Of a DNA stretch of 64,000 bases, positions 54,969 through 63,859 are shown in pieces; within the stretch, counting starts at the first letter, position 1; the number at the start of each line of letters is the position of its first letter. The notes beneath the pieces were generated by a model. The model saw only the letters and a program-made list of their open reading frames with translations, searched no databases and was not told the DNA's origin. This DNA comes from Pseudomonadota bacterium (GTDB taxonomy: Bacteria > Myxococcota_A > UBA796 > UBA9615), in NCBI GenBank assembly GCA_024229515.1, contig JAAESI010000052.1, positions 40,764 to 104,763 of the forward strand, in the 5' to 3' direction. The position numbers and the translations under genes are program-made.

Positions 54969-56603
54969 GTGACCAGCCGCCCCCTGTCCCGGGTCCCCCC
55001 CGGCGTTCAAGTCGTCACCGGCGACGCCGCCCGCCTCACCCGTCAGGTCGAGCGGACCGTGCTCGAGGTGTTCGACGCCCGCGGCTACGCCGAGGTGCTG
55101 CTCCCGATGTTCGACTACGCCGAGCTGTTCGAGCAGGGGCTGGGCGCCTCGCGCGCGCCGCGCACGTACCGATTCACCGATCACGAGGGCCACACGCTGG
55201 CGCTGCGGCCGGAACTCACCACGCTGGTGGCGCGCACGGTCGCGACCCGCCTCGCGGGGCAGGAGCCTCCGTTCCGCGTCGCCTACTCCGGGGAGATCTT
55301 CCGCTGGGACCCGCCCCGTCGGGGACAGCCCGCGGAGCTGCGCCAGATCGGCGTCGAGCACGTCGGTGGGGACCGCGGCGAAGCGGACCTGGAAGTGCTC
55401 CTGGTGTGCGCCGAAGCGCTCCGTGCGCTGGGCGTCGAAGGTGCCCGCATCGTGCTGGGGCATGTCGACTTCCTCCGCGGGATCGTCGACGGGCTCGCCC
55501 TCGCCCCGGACGCTGCGGACGAGCTCTACGCGCTCCTGGACCACCGGGATCGTGACGGCATCGAGCGCTTCCTCGGACCGCTGTCGACCGCCGACAAGGT
55601 GCGTCGCTTCTGCCGCATCACCACGCTCACGGGCGGGCGGGAGGTCGTGGACGAGGCCCTCGCGGTGGTGAACAACGAGGTCAGCCACGCCGCCCTCGCG
55701 GAGATGGGGCGCCTGCTGGACGCCGCGGCCGACGCGGGGCTGGGCGACATGCTCCAGATCGACCTCGGCTCCGTGGCCGGCTTCGACTACTACACCGGCC
55801 CCACGTTCCGGGTGTTCGCTCCGGGCGTCGGCTCGCCGCTGGGCGGGGGAGGGCGGTACGACCGCTTGATGGCGCGGTTCGGGCGGGACCTCCCGGCGGT
55901 CGGTTTCTCCCTCTGCGTCGACTGGCTCGTCGAGCTGCTCGGCGACAGCGGCGACGCGGGACTGCCGGCTTCGAACGGTGCCGTCACGGTGGCCCTCAGC
56001 AAGGGCCGGCTGGCCGGGCCCGCCCTGGAGCGGTTCGCCGCCGCCAGGGTCACGCTCCCCGACGGGTGGGAGAGCTCCCGACGCCTCTGGATTGACGACG
56101 TCTCCGGCCGCTGCCGGTTCATCCTCGTCAAGCCCGCCGACGTGCCCACCTACGTCGAGTACGGCATCGCCGAGATCGGCATCGCGGGCGGCGACGTGCT
56201 GCTGGAGAGCGGCGCCGACGTGCACGCCCCCCTCGACCTCGGGTTCGGCCGCTGCCGGCTGGCCGTGGCGGGCGCGCCGGACGCCCCCATCGGCGGCAGC
56301 GGCGGCACGGTGCGGGTGGGGACGAAGTACCCGCGCACCGCCGAAGCCTGGTTCCTGGAGCGCGGTCTCTCGGTCGACATCATCCCCCTGAGCGGCTCGG
56401 TCGAGCTGGCGGCTGTCGCGGGTCTCGCCGACTGCATCGTGGATGTCGTGGAGACCGGCCGGACCCTGCGCGAGAACGGGCTCGACGTGCTCGAGGACGT
56501 GGCCGAGTGCACCGCCCGCGCCATCGTCAACCGCGCCGCCTGGCAGCTGCGTGGGGCCGAGGTGCGGAGCCTGATCGACGACCTCACGCAGGAGACGTCA
56601 TGA
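54969..56603 (+). CDS. hisZG: Fused HisZ-HisG ATP phosphoribosyltransferase
   Basis: 544 aa from a GTG start. Residues 1 to about 332 are HisZ, the HisRS-like regulatory subunit: YAEVLLPMFDYAELFEQG, RPELTTLVARTVATR, PAELRQIGVEHVGG and GFDYYTGPTFRVFAPGVGSPLGGGGRYD. Residues from about 338 to 544 are the short-form catalytic HisG (VALSKGRL, YVEYGIAEIGIAGGDVLLE, RVGTKYPRTAE, DCIVDVVETGRTLRENGL). HisZG normally forms a hetero-octamer that condenses ATP and PRPP and is inhibited by histidine. Fusion would lock 1:1 stoichiometry. Its TGA overlaps hisD. Confidence 0.93.
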   Translation: MTSRPLSRVPPGVQVVTGDAARLTRQVERTVLEVFDARGYAEVLLPMFDYAELFEQGLGASRAPRTYRFTDHEGHTLALRPELTTLVARTVATRLAGQEPPFRVAYSGEIFRWDPPRRGQPAELRQIGVEHVGGDRGEADLEVLLVCAEALRALGVEGARIVLGHVDFLRGIVDGLALAPDAADELYALLDHRDRDGIERFLGPLSTADKVRRFCRITTLTGGREVVDEALAVVNNEVSHAALAEMGRLLDAAADAGLGDMLQIDLGSVAGFDYYTGPTFRVFAPGVGSPLGGGGRYDRLMARFGRDLPAVGFSLCVDWLVELLGDSGDAGLPASNGAVTVALSKGRLAGPALERFAAARVTLPDGWESSRRLWIDDVSGRCRFILVKPADVPTYVEYGIAEIGIAGGDVLLESGADVHAPLDLGFGRCRLAVAGAPDAPIGGSGGTVRVGTKYPRTAEAWFLERGLSVDIIPLSGSVELAAVAGLADCIVDVVETGRTLRENGLDVLEDVAECTARAIVNRAAWQLRGAEVRSLIDDLTQETS

Positions 56604-57907
56604 GCATCCCCGTCGTTCCGTGGCAGGGCCACGAGCCGAACGCCCGCCTCGACGCGATCCTGCTGCGCAACGAGGGGCCCAGCCGAGAGGTGGTGGAGTC
56701 CGTCCTCAGCATCATCGAAGCCGTGCGCGAGCGGGGCGACGAGGCGCTGTGCGAGTTCGCAGCGAAGTTCGACGGCGTGACCATGAGTCCGGAGGACCTC
56801 GTCGTCCCCCGAGAGCGGCTCGAGGAGCTCGCCTCCGGCCTGGATGCCTCCCTGTTGCACGCGCTGGAGCGGGCGGCGGACAACATCCGCGCCTTCCACG
56901 AGCACCAGAAGGAGACCGGGTTCCGCATCACCAGCGAGGACGGCGTGGTGCTCGGCACGCGCGTTCTTCCGGTGGGCAGCGCCGGTCTGTACGTGCCCGG
57001 CGGCACCGCCGCCTACCCCTCGTCGGTGCTGATGAACGCGGTGCCCGCCCTTGCGGCGGGGGTCGAGCGGCTCGTCGCGGTCACGCCCCCCCGGGCGCTG
57101 GATCGAACCCCGGCGCTGGCCGCGGCGCTGCAGATCGTCGGCGTGGACGAGGTCTACGCCGTCGGCGGAGCTCACGCGGTCGCGGCGCTGGCCTACGGCA
57201 CCGAGTCGATCAAGCGGGTGCACAAGATCGTCGGCCCCGGAAACAACTGGGTCGCCACCGCCAAGCGGCTGGTCTTCGGCGCCGTCGGGATCGACTCGTT
57301 CGCGGGGCCCAGCGAAGTGGTGGTCGTCGCGGATCGGAGCGCCAAGGCGTCCTGGATCGCCGCGGACCTGCTCGCCCAGGCCGAGCACGACACCGAGGCG
57401 GCGGCCATCGCCATCGTGTGGGACGCCGCGTTCGCCACCGAGATCGCCCAGGAGGTGGAGCGCCAGTTGGCCCTGCTGCCCCGCCGTGAGGTGGCCGCCG
57501 AGTCGCTCCGCCGGTTCGGCGCGGTGTTCGTCTGCCTCGGCCCGGACTCGGCCTGCCGGCTCGTCAACAAGCTCGCCCCCGAGCACGTCGAGCTGCTCAC
57601 CGACGATCCCGCGGCGCTCGAGCCCCGCGTCCAGCACGCCGGCGCGCTCTTCCTCGGACCTCACACGCCGGAGGCGGTCGGGGACTACTACGCCGGCCCC
57701 AACCACGTGCTCCCGACGTCGGGCACGGCCCGGTTCTCGTCGCCCCTTGGCGTCTGGGACTTCGTGAAGCGGACCTCGATCATCCAGTACAACGCCGCCC
57801 GCCTCGCCGAGGCCGGACCCGACATCGTCCGCCTCGCGGAGGCCGAAGGGCTGGACGCTCACGCCCGGTCGGTGGCGGTGCGGTTGAAGGACGTGAGCCG
57901 TGAGTGA
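56600..57907 (+). CDS. hisD: Histidinol dehydrogenase
   Basis: 435 aa from the ATG at 56600, which overlaps the hisZG TGA. The family blocks are present: LYVPGGTAAYPSSVLMNAVPA, VDEVYAVGGAHAVAALAYGT, KIVGPGNNWVATAKRLV, GIDSFAGPSEVVVVAD, LLAQAEHDTEAAAIAI, LAPEHVELL and YYAGPNHVLPTSGTARFSSPLGVWDF. It is a Zn2+ and NAD+-dependent enzyme that oxidises histidinol to histidine in two steps. The Q-H-D-H zinc site falls in the AQAEHDTE, GDYY and C-terminal H regions of the family. Confidence 0.96.
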   Translation: MSIPVVPWQGHEPNARLDAILLRNEGPSREVVESVLSIIEAVRERGDEALCEFAAKFDGVTMSPEDLVVPRERLEELASGLDASLLHALERAADNIRAFHEHQKETGFRITSEDGVVLGTRVLPVGSAGLYVPGGTAAYPSSVLMNAVPALAAGVERLVAVTPPRALDRTPALAAALQIVGVDEVYAVGGAHAVAALAYGTESIKRVHKIVGPGNNWVATAKRLVFGAVGIDSFAGPSEVVVVADRSAKASWIAADLLAQAEHDTEAAAIAIVWDAAFATEIAQEVERQLALLPRREVAAESLRRFGAVFVCLGPDSACRLVNKLAPEHVELLTDDPAALEPRVQHAGALFLGPHTPEAVGDYYAGPNHVLPTSGTARFSSPLGVWDFVKRTSIIQYNAARLAEAGPDIVRLAEAEGLDAHARSVAVRLKDVSRE

Positions 57908-58985
57908 TCGCGATCCGCGGGATGTCATCAAGCCGCGCATTCGGGCCCTGAAGGCGTACACCCTGGCGCCTCGGACCGCGCCGGTGAAGGTGAACCAGAA
58001 CGAGAATCCCTGGGACCTGCCCCCGGCATTGAAGGAGGAGGTCCTGGAGCGCGCTCGTGCTCAGCCGTGGTCTCGCTACCCGGCCTTCATCCCTGCCGAC
58101 CTGTGTGAGTCGCTCGCCGGGTTCGCCGGCTGGAGAGCGGACGGGATCCTCGCGGGCAACGGCAGCAACGAGCTGATCCAGGTCGCCTTCGGATGCGTCG
58201 TCGAGGCGGGCGTGAAGGTGGTCCTCCCGGAGCCGACGTTCACGCTGTACCGCCAGATGGTCACGGTCTTCGGCGGCGACGTGATCGGCGTGCCGATGCG
58301 TGAGGACCTCAGCTTCGATGTCGACGCCATGCTCGCGGCGGCGCAGGCCCCCGACGTCAAGATGATCGTGGTCTGCAGCCCCAACAACCCCACCGGGGCG
58401 GGCCTGGACGCCGTCGCCGTGAGCCGCCTGCTCACGGCCTTCGACGGGCTGGTCGTCGTGGACGAGGCGTACCACGAGTTTTCGGGCTGGTCGGCGGTAA
58501 CGCTCCTCCCGAAGCATCGAAACCTCGTCGTGCTCCGCACCTTCAGCAAGGCGATGGGGCTGGCTGGCGTGAGGTTCGGATGCCTGCTGGCGGATCCCGA
58601 CCTCGTGACCGAGCTGGACAAGGCCCGCCTGCCCTACAACGTCGGCCGGCTGACGCAGGCCGCGGTGCAGGTCGCCATCGAGCACTACGACGACGTTCTG
58701 AAGCCCCGGATCGATCGCCTTGTACGTTTCCGTGATGCACTCACGGTTCGGATCGGGGCCATCGACGGATTCGACCCAGTCCCCACTTCGGCCAACTTCT
58801 TCCTCGTGCGATCACGGTGGTCTCCCACCGACGTGTGCGAGGCGATGTACGAGCGGGGCGTGTTGATTCGAAACGTGAGCGCCTACCCGATGCTGGGCGA
58901 GTACTTCCGCGTCAACGTGGGCACCGAGGACGAGAACGAGGCGGTCGTGAGCGCGCTCACGGCCATCGCCCAGGAGCGAACATGA
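57900..58985 (+). CDS. hisC: Histidinol-phosphate aminotransferase
   Basis: 361 aa from a GTG that overlaps the hisD stop by 8 nt. It is a class I/II PLP aminotransferase: VNQNENPWDLP, GNGSNELI, SPNNPTGAG, VVDEAYHEFSG and the PLP-lysine motif RTFSKAMGLAGVRFG. It transfers an amino group from glutamate to imidazole-acetol phosphate. pdxH at the operon's end would supply its cofactor. Confidence 0.96.
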   Translation: MSDRDPRDVIKPRIRALKAYTLAPRTAPVKVNQNENPWDLPPALKEEVLERARAQPWSRYPAFIPADLCESLAGFAGWRADGILAGNGSNELIQVAFGCVVEAGVKVVLPEPTFTLYRQMVTVFGGDVIGVPMREDLSFDVDAMLAAAQAPDVKMIVVCSPNNPTGAGLDAVAVSRLLTAFDGLVVVDEAYHEFSGWSAVTLLPKHRNLVVLRTFSKAMGLAGVRFGCLLADPDLVTELDKARLPYNVGRLTQAAVQVAIEHYDDVLKPRIDRLVRFRDALTVRIGAIDGFDPVPTSANFFLVRSRWSPTDVCEAMYERGVLIRNVSAYPMLGEYFRVNVGTEDENEAVVSALTAIAQERT

Positions 58986-59572
58986 GCAGGACCGCGACCG
59001 TCGATCGAACCACGTCGGAGACGGACATCCACGTCCGCCTGAACCTCGACGGAACCGGGCAGTCGAGCGTGACGACCGGCATCGGCTTCCTCGACCACAT
59101 GCTCACGGCGTGGAGCAAGCACGCCCACTTCGGCCTCGCGATCAGCTGTTCGGGCGACCTGCACATCGACGAACACCACTCGGTGGAGGACTCGGCCATC
59201 GTGCTCGGTCGCGCGTTCGCCCAGGCGGTCGGCGACGCCGCGGGGATTGAACGGTTCGGAGCGTCGTATGTGCCGATGGACGAGACCCTCGTGCGGTCCG
59301 TTGTCGACCTCAGCGGGCGGCCCTTCCTGGTCTGGCGCGTGCCCGCGCTCCGCGAGACCATCGGCGACCTGCCGGTCGAGCTGGCCCAGCACTTCTGGAT
59401 GAGCTTCGCCGAGCACTCACGGGTCACGCTCCACATCGAGTGCCTCTATGGCACCAACCAGCACCACATCCTCGAGGCGGTCTGGAAGTCCTGCGGGCGT
59501 GCGCTCGCGGCGGCCGTCAAGACGACTGGACGGGGCGGGATTCCCTCCACCAAGGGGACACTCACGGCATGA
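58982..59572 (+). CDS. hisB: Imidazoleglycerol-phosphate dehydratase
   Basis: 196 aa, ATG overlapping the hisC stop. It is the dehydratase domain alone: VRLNLDGTGQSSVTTGIGFLDHML, the Mn-binding HIDEHHSVEDSAIVLG, and HHILEAVWKSCGRAL with TKG near the end. The N-terminal phosphatase domain of enterobacterial HisB is absent, so histidinol-phosphate phosphatase must be encoded elsewhere. Confidence 0.96.
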   Translation: MSRTATVDRTTSETDIHVRLNLDGTGQSSVTTGIGFLDHMLTAWSKHAHFGLAISCSGDLHIDEHHSVEDSAIVLGRAFAQAVGDAAGIERFGASYVPMDETLVRSVVDLSGRPFLVWRVPALRETIGDLPVELAQHFWMSFAEHSRVTLHIECLYGTNQHHILEAVWKSCGRALAAAVKTTGRGGIPSTKGTLTA

Positions 59573-60204
59573 CCCTGGCGATCGTGGACTGCGGGATCGG
59601 GAACCTCCGGTCCGTGCAAAAGGCGTTCGAAGCGACCGGCACGGCGGCGGTGCTCACGGCCGATCACGGCCAGCTGCGCGAAGCGTCCCACCTCGTCGTT
59701 CCGGGGGTCGGTGCCTTCGGCGACTTCATGACCGCGCTGGGGCGGATCGGGGTCGAGACGGTGCTCGCCGATCGGATCGCCCAGAACACGCCGCTGCTGG
59801 GGATCTGCGTGGGCATGCAGGTGCTCTTCGAAGAGGGACTTGAGTTCGGGCGACACCGCGGACTCGGTTGGATCGAGGGACGGGTGATCCCGTTCGACGC
59901 CGACCAACTCACGGTGCCTCACGTCGGCTGGAACCAGGCCCGATCGGTCCGGCCGGACCCGCTGCTGGATGCGCCCGACGAGCCCTGGTTCTACTTCGTG
60001 CACTCGTTCCACGCCGAGACGTCGGCCGACTGCGTCGTGGCGCGCACCGACTACGGTCACGACTTCCCTTCCATCGTGCGCTCACGCTCGGTCTGGGGGG
60101 TTCAGTTTCATCCCGAGAAGAGCCAGAAGGCGGGGCTCGATCTGCTGGCCCGGTTCGCCGCGCTGCCGTCGCCCCTGGTCGAGCAGGAGGCACCCTCATG
60201 TTGA
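59569..60204 (+). CDS. hisH: Imidazole glycerol phosphate synthase, glutaminase subunit
   Basis: 211 aa from the ATG at 59569 (MTLAIVDCGIGNLRSVQKAFEATG). The frame is open upstream inside hisB. The class I glutaminase triad is visible: C in LLGICVGMQVLFEEG, and H and E in VQFHPEKSQKAGL. It feeds ammonia to HisF. The start overlaps the hisB stop. Confidence 0.96.
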   Translation: MTLAIVDCGIGNLRSVQKAFEATGTAAVLTADHGQLREASHLVVPGVGAFGDFMTALGRIGVETVLADRIAQNTPLLGICVGMQVLFEEGLEFGRHRGLGWIEGRVIPFDADQLTVPHVGWNQARSVRPDPLLDAPDEPWFYFVHSFHAETSADCVVARTDYGHDFPSIVRSRSVWGVQFHPEKSQKAGLDLLARFAALPSPLVEQEAPSC

Positions 60205-60914
60205 TCCTCCCGGCCATCGATCTGCGCGGCGGGCGCTGCGTGAGGTTGGTGCAGGGCAGCTACGGACACGAGCTCACGTACGACGTCGACCCGGCGGACG
60301 TCGCCCGGGGCTACGCCGAGGCGGGCGCGTCGATCGTGCATGTGGTCGACCTCGACGGGGCCCGGGACGGGGAACGCGCCAACCGCCAACAGGTCGCCCG
60401 CATCGTCGAGGCGTCAGGGGTCGAGGTCGAGCTTGGCGGCGGCATCCGCTCCGTCGAGGACGTCCGCGCCGTGCTCGAAGGCGGCGCGGCCTACGCGATC
60501 ATCGGCACGATGGCGGCGGAGCAGCCTGATCTGCTGGCGCCCCTCGTCCAGGAGTTCGGCCGTCGGATCGTGCTCGGGCTCGATATTTCTGACGGCTTCG
60601 TGGCGGTTCGTGGGTGGCGTGAGTCGAGCAAACTCACGGGCCTGGACCTGGCCCTCGCGGCCGCCGAGGCGGGGGTGCAGCGAGCGATCTACACCGACGT
60701 GATCCGGGACGGCATGCTCGAGGGCCCCGACTCCGCAGGCGCAGCGGAGATCGCCGCGTGCACCGGGCTGAAGGTCACCGCCAGCGGCGGCGTGGGCACC
60801 CTCGACCACGTCCGGGAAGCGGCCGCTCAGGGGGTGCACTCCCTCATCATCGGCCGGGCCTTGTACGAGGGCCGGTTCACGGTCGCAGACGCCATCGCGG
60901 CGGCGGGGGCCTGA
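60198..60914 (+). CDS. hisA: ProFAR isomerase (phosphoribosylformimino-AICAR isomerase)
   Basis: 238 aa, ATG at 60198 inside the last codons of hisH (7-nt overlap). TIM barrel with the phosphate and active-site motifs [72 protein letters not shown] and [12 protein letters not shown]. Catalyses the Amadori rearrangement in the his pathway. Confidence 0.95.
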   Translation: MLILPAIDLRGGRCVRLVQGSYGHELTYDVDPADVARGYAEAGASIVHVVDLDGARDGERANRQQVARIVEASGVEVELGGGIRSVEDVRAVLEGGAAYAIIGTMAAEQPDLLAPLVQEFGRRIVLGLDISDGFVAVRGWRESSKLTGLDLALAAAEAGVQRAIYTDVIRDGMLEGPDSAGAAEIAACTGLKVTASGGVGTLDHVREAAAQGVHSLIIGRALYEGRFTVADAIAAAGA

Positions 60915-61687
60915 TGCTCGCACGGCGGATCATCCCCTGCCTGGACGTCAACGACGGTCGCGTGGTCAAGGGCATCAAGTTCGTGGACCTCGTCGACGCC
61001 GGGGACCCGGTGGAGCAGGCGAAGCGCTACGACGCTGAGGGAGCCGACGAGCTCGTGTTCCTCGACATCACGGCCAGCTCGGACCGGCGTCGCATCGTTG
61101 CCGACATGGTCCGCCAGGTGGCTGACAGCGTCTTCATCCCGTTCACCGTCGGCGGCGGGATCCGCACGGTCGACGACATGGCCGGCATCCTCGGCTCGGG
61201 CGCGGACAAGATCGCCACCAACACCGCCGCGCTGGCGGATCCGTCGTTGTTGGAGGATGGGGCCCGCCGATTCGGTTCCCAGGCCATCGTCCTCGCCATC
61301 GACGCCCGCCGTGTCACCGACGGCGCCCCCGGGGAGCCGCCCCGCTGGGAGGTGTACAGCCACGGCGGACGGCGCGCTACCGGACGCGATGCGGTGGGCT
61401 GGGCGATGGAAGCGACCTCCCGGGGAGCGGGGGAGATCCTGCTGACGAGCATGGACCGCGACGGCACCGGCGACGGCTACGACCTGGCGCTGCTCCGGGC
61501 CGTGAGTCAGGCCGTAATGGTGCCCGTGATCGCCTCCGGCGGCGCCGGTACGGTCGACCACATCGTCGACGCGCTCACGGCGGGAGGAGCCTCCGCCGCC
61601 CTCGCCGCTTCGATCTTCCACTTCGGCCGCATCTCGATTCCTGAGGTCCGCGCCGCCCTCCGCGAACAAGGAGTTCCGAGCCGATGA
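60914..61687 (+). CDS. hisF: Imidazole glycerol phosphate synthase, cyclase subunit
   Basis: 257 aa, starting on the last base of the hisA stop. [111 protein letters not shown] and [13 protein letters not shown] mark HisF. It partners HisH to make IGP and AICAR. Confidence 0.96.
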   Translation: MLARRIIPCLDVNDGRVVKGIKFVDLVDAGDPVEQAKRYDAEGADELVFLDITASSDRRRIVADMVRQVADSVFIPFTVGGGIRTVDDMAGILGSGADKIATNTAALADPSLLEDGARRFGSQAIVLAIDARRVTDGAPGEPPRWEVYSHGGRRATGRDAVGWAMEATSRGAGEILLTSMDRDGTGDGYDLALLRAVSQAVMVPVIASGGAGTVDHIVDALTAGGASAALAASIFHFGRISIPEVRAALREQGVPSR

Positions 61688-62301
61688 ACGTCTCCTGGGA
61701 CGACAAGGGCCTGATCCCCGCCGTGGTGCAGCATGCGCACACCGGTGAGGTGCTCACGGTCGCGTACATGAACGCCGAGTCGCTGCAGCGGACCCTGGAG
61801 ACGGGGCAGACCTGGTTCTGGAGCCGGTCGCGCTCGGAGCTCTGGAACAAAGGCGCGACGTCCGGGAACACCCAGCGGGTGATCGGGCTGGGCCTGGATT
61901 GCGACGGGGACGCCCTCGTCGTGCAGGTCGAGCCGGCGGGGCCGGCCTGCCACACCGGCGAGCCGACCTGCTTCTTCAACCCGGTCGAGGGAGGCGCTCC
62001 GCTGCAGCGTCCCGATCGATTGGGCGTCTCGCTGGCGCAGCTGCAGGCGACGATCGCCGAGCGGGCCCGCACCCGCCCCGAGGGGAGCTACACCATTCGG
62101 CTGCTGGACAAGGGGGCCGGAAAGATCGCCCAGAAGGTCGGTGAGGAGGCCTCCGAGGTGATCGTCGCGGCCCTGACCGAGACCGATGACGAACTCGCGG
62201 GCGAGGTCGCCGATTTGCTGTATCACCTCACGGTGCTGCTGCAGGTTCGGGGACTCAACCCCGACGCGGTCGCCGACAAGCTCGAGGAGCGACGCAAGTG
62301 A
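61684..62301 (+). CDS. hisIE: Bifunctional PR-AMP cyclohydrolase / PR-ATP pyrophosphatase
   Basis: 205 aa, ATG overlapping hisF. The N-terminal HisI half has [60 protein letters not shown] with metal-binding Asp/Cys. The C-terminal HisE half (from about 115) has [31 protein letters not shown] and [14 protein letters not shown]. It carries out the second and third steps of the pathway. Confidence 0.96.
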   Translation: MNVSWDDKGLIPAVVQHAHTGEVLTVAYMNAESLQRTLETGQTWFWSRSRSELWNKGATSGNTQRVIGLGLDCDGDALVVQVEPAGPACHTGEPTCFFNPVEGGAPLQRPDRLGVSLAQLQATIAERARTRPEGSYTIRLLDKGAGKIAQKVGEEASEVIVAALTETDDELAGEVADLLYHLTVLLQVRGLNPDAVADKLEERRK

Positions 62302-62876
62302 TCGACCCCCTGGTTCGTTTCGTCACCTGGTTCGATGAGGCCGAGGCCCACGCCGGCATCGGTCTCCACGAAGCGATGGCCCTGTCGACGGTGGGGCCCG
62401 AAGGCCGACCGTCCAGCCGCATCGTGCTGCTGAAGTCTCACGGGCCCGAAGGGTTCACCTTCTACACCAACCTGGGGAGCCGCAAGGCGCGTGACCTGGC
62501 GCCTGACGGTCCCGCCGCCCTCCTCTTTTGGTGGGACGCGATGGACCGGCAGGTCCACATCGAGGGGACCGTGTCGCCTGTGAGCGCCGCCGACGCGGAC
62601 GCCTACTTCGCGACCCGCCCGCGGGTGAGTCAGATCGGGGCCTGGGCGAGCCGCCAGAGCGACTCCCTGAGCAGTCGCGCCGACCTCGAGGCGAAGGTCC
62701 GTGAGTTCGAAGCCCGTTACGACGGTGGCGACGTTCCCCGGCCCCCCTTCTGGTCCGGCTTCACCCTCACGCCGACGCGAATCGAGTTCTGGACGCGCGG
62801 GGATGCTCGTCTGCACCACCGCGAGGTCTACGACGCCGCCGCCGGAACCTGGTCGACCTCGCTGCTGCATCCGTGA
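62298..62876 (+). CDS. pdxH: Pyridoxamine 5'-phosphate oxidase
   Basis: 192 aa, GTG start overlapping the hisIE stop. It has [41 protein letters not shown], the conserved FMN/substrate region, [31 protein letters not shown] and W-x(9)-SRAD. FMN-dependent oxidase making PLP. Placement at the end of the his operon fits supply of PLP for HisC; this link is inference. Confidence 0.93.
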   Translation: MIDPLVRFVTWFDEAEAHAGIGLHEAMALSTVGPEGRPSSRIVLLKSHGPEGFTFYTNLGSRKARDLAPDGPAALLFWWDAMDRQVHIEGTVSPVSAADADAYFATRPRVSQIGAWASRQSDSLSSRADLEAKVREFEARYDGGDVPRPPFWSGFTLTPTRIEFWTRGDARLHHREVYDAAAGTWSTSLLHP

Positions 62877-63859
62877 GCGTGAGCCTCGAGCCCGGCACGT
62901 TGGTGTTCGTCACCGGCGGCAGCGGGTTCCTCGGCCGAGCGCTGATCCGCGAGTTCGTGGCTCGGGGCTGCAAGGTGCGGGCGCTGGCTCGATCCGACGC
63001 CGCCCGTGAAGCCGTGCGCCTCGCCGGGGCCCAGCCGATCGCGGGCGGGCTGCACTCCCAGGAGGCCCTCGAACGAGGGTGCGATGGCGTCGCCGTGGTC
63101 TTCCATTGCGCGGCGATCGCCGACGACTGGGGCACCCGCGAGCAGTTCGACCAGGTCAACGTCGTCGGAACCCGCAACGTGCTCGCCGCCCTCGGCGGGG
63201 CCCGGATGGTGCACGTCAGCACCGAGTCCGTGCTGCTGGGCGGCGGACCGATCATCCGCGCGACCGAGGAGCGGCCCATCGCGAGAAAGCCGATCGGCCT
63301 GTACGCGTGGAGCAAGGGGCTCGCCGAGGAGGCCGTCCGCGAGGCGGTGCGGGATCGGGGGGCCGACGCGGTGATCGTGCGGCCCCGGCTCATCTGGGGG
63401 GCGGACGACACCACCCTGCTGCCCCGGCTGATCGAGTCCGTGCGGAAGCATCAATTCCGGTGGATCGGGGGCGGTCGGCACCTGACGTCGACCTGCCACG
63501 TCGACAATGTGGTCGAAGGGATGTGCCTCGCCGCCACCAAGGGGCGGGCCGGCGAGGCCTACTTCCTCACCGACGGCGAGCCCATCGTGTTCCGCACGTT
63601 CGTATCGCAGATGCTGCTCGCGCGCGGCGTCAACCCGCCTCGCGGCTCGCTGCCGCGGGGACTGGCGAAGGTGCTCGCGGCCGGACTGGAGTGGATCTTC
63701 TCGACGTTCCTGCCGGGAGCGCCGCCGCTGACCCGGATGGTGGTCGCGCTGTTCGGCGAAGAGGTCACCGTCGATGACGGCAAGGCAAGACGGGAGCTCG
63801 GCTACGAAGGCACGGTCACACCTGCGGATGGACTCGCGGCGATGGTGACGACGGCCTAG
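62873..63859 (+). CDS. NAD-dependent epimerase/3-beta-HSD-like protein
   Basis: 328 aa, GTG start overlapping the pdxH stop. Extended SDR: VFVTGGSGFLGRALIREFVARG, VFHCAAIADDWGTREQF, HVSTESVLLGG, Y-A-W-S-K-G catalytic pair, RPRLIWGADDTTLLPRL, STCHVDNVVEGMCLAATKG and YFLTDGEP. These resemble the 3-beta-hydroxysteroid dehydrogenase/NSDHL-like and dihydroflavonol-reductase group. The substrate is unknown. The TAG shares bases with the stop of the opposite-strand transposase (CTAG palindrome). Confidence 0.85.
   Translation: MSVSLEPGTLVFVTGGSGFLGRALIREFVARGCKVRALARSDAAREAVRLAGAQPIAGGLHSQEALERGCDGVAVVFHCAAIADDWGTREQFDQVNVVGTRNVLAALGGARMVHVSTESVLLGGGPIIRATEERPIARKPIGLYAWSKGLAEEAVREAVRDRGADAVIVRPRLIWGADDTTLLPRLIESVRKHQFRWIGGGRHLTSTCHVDNVVEGMCLAATKGRAGEAYFLTDGEPIVFRTFVSQMLLARGVNPPRGSLPRGLAKVLAAGLEWIFSTFLPGAPPLTRMVVALFGEEVTVDDGKARRELGYEGTVTPADGLAAMVTTA

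Larger units (their letters stand above)
55626..62877. repeat. Iterated CTCACGG / CCGTGAG word across the his operon
   Basis: By eye I count about 20 copies of CTCACGG or its complement in roughly 7.25 kb (for example near 55626, 57483, 58430, 58959, 59101, 59561, 59654, 59907, 60634, 61573, 61753, 62226, 62436 and 62871). Many read gCTCACGGcc. In the other 56 kb I found only about seven. The copies lie inside coding sequence in different codon phases and on both orientations, so it is not one amino-acid pair. Confidence 0.5.
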
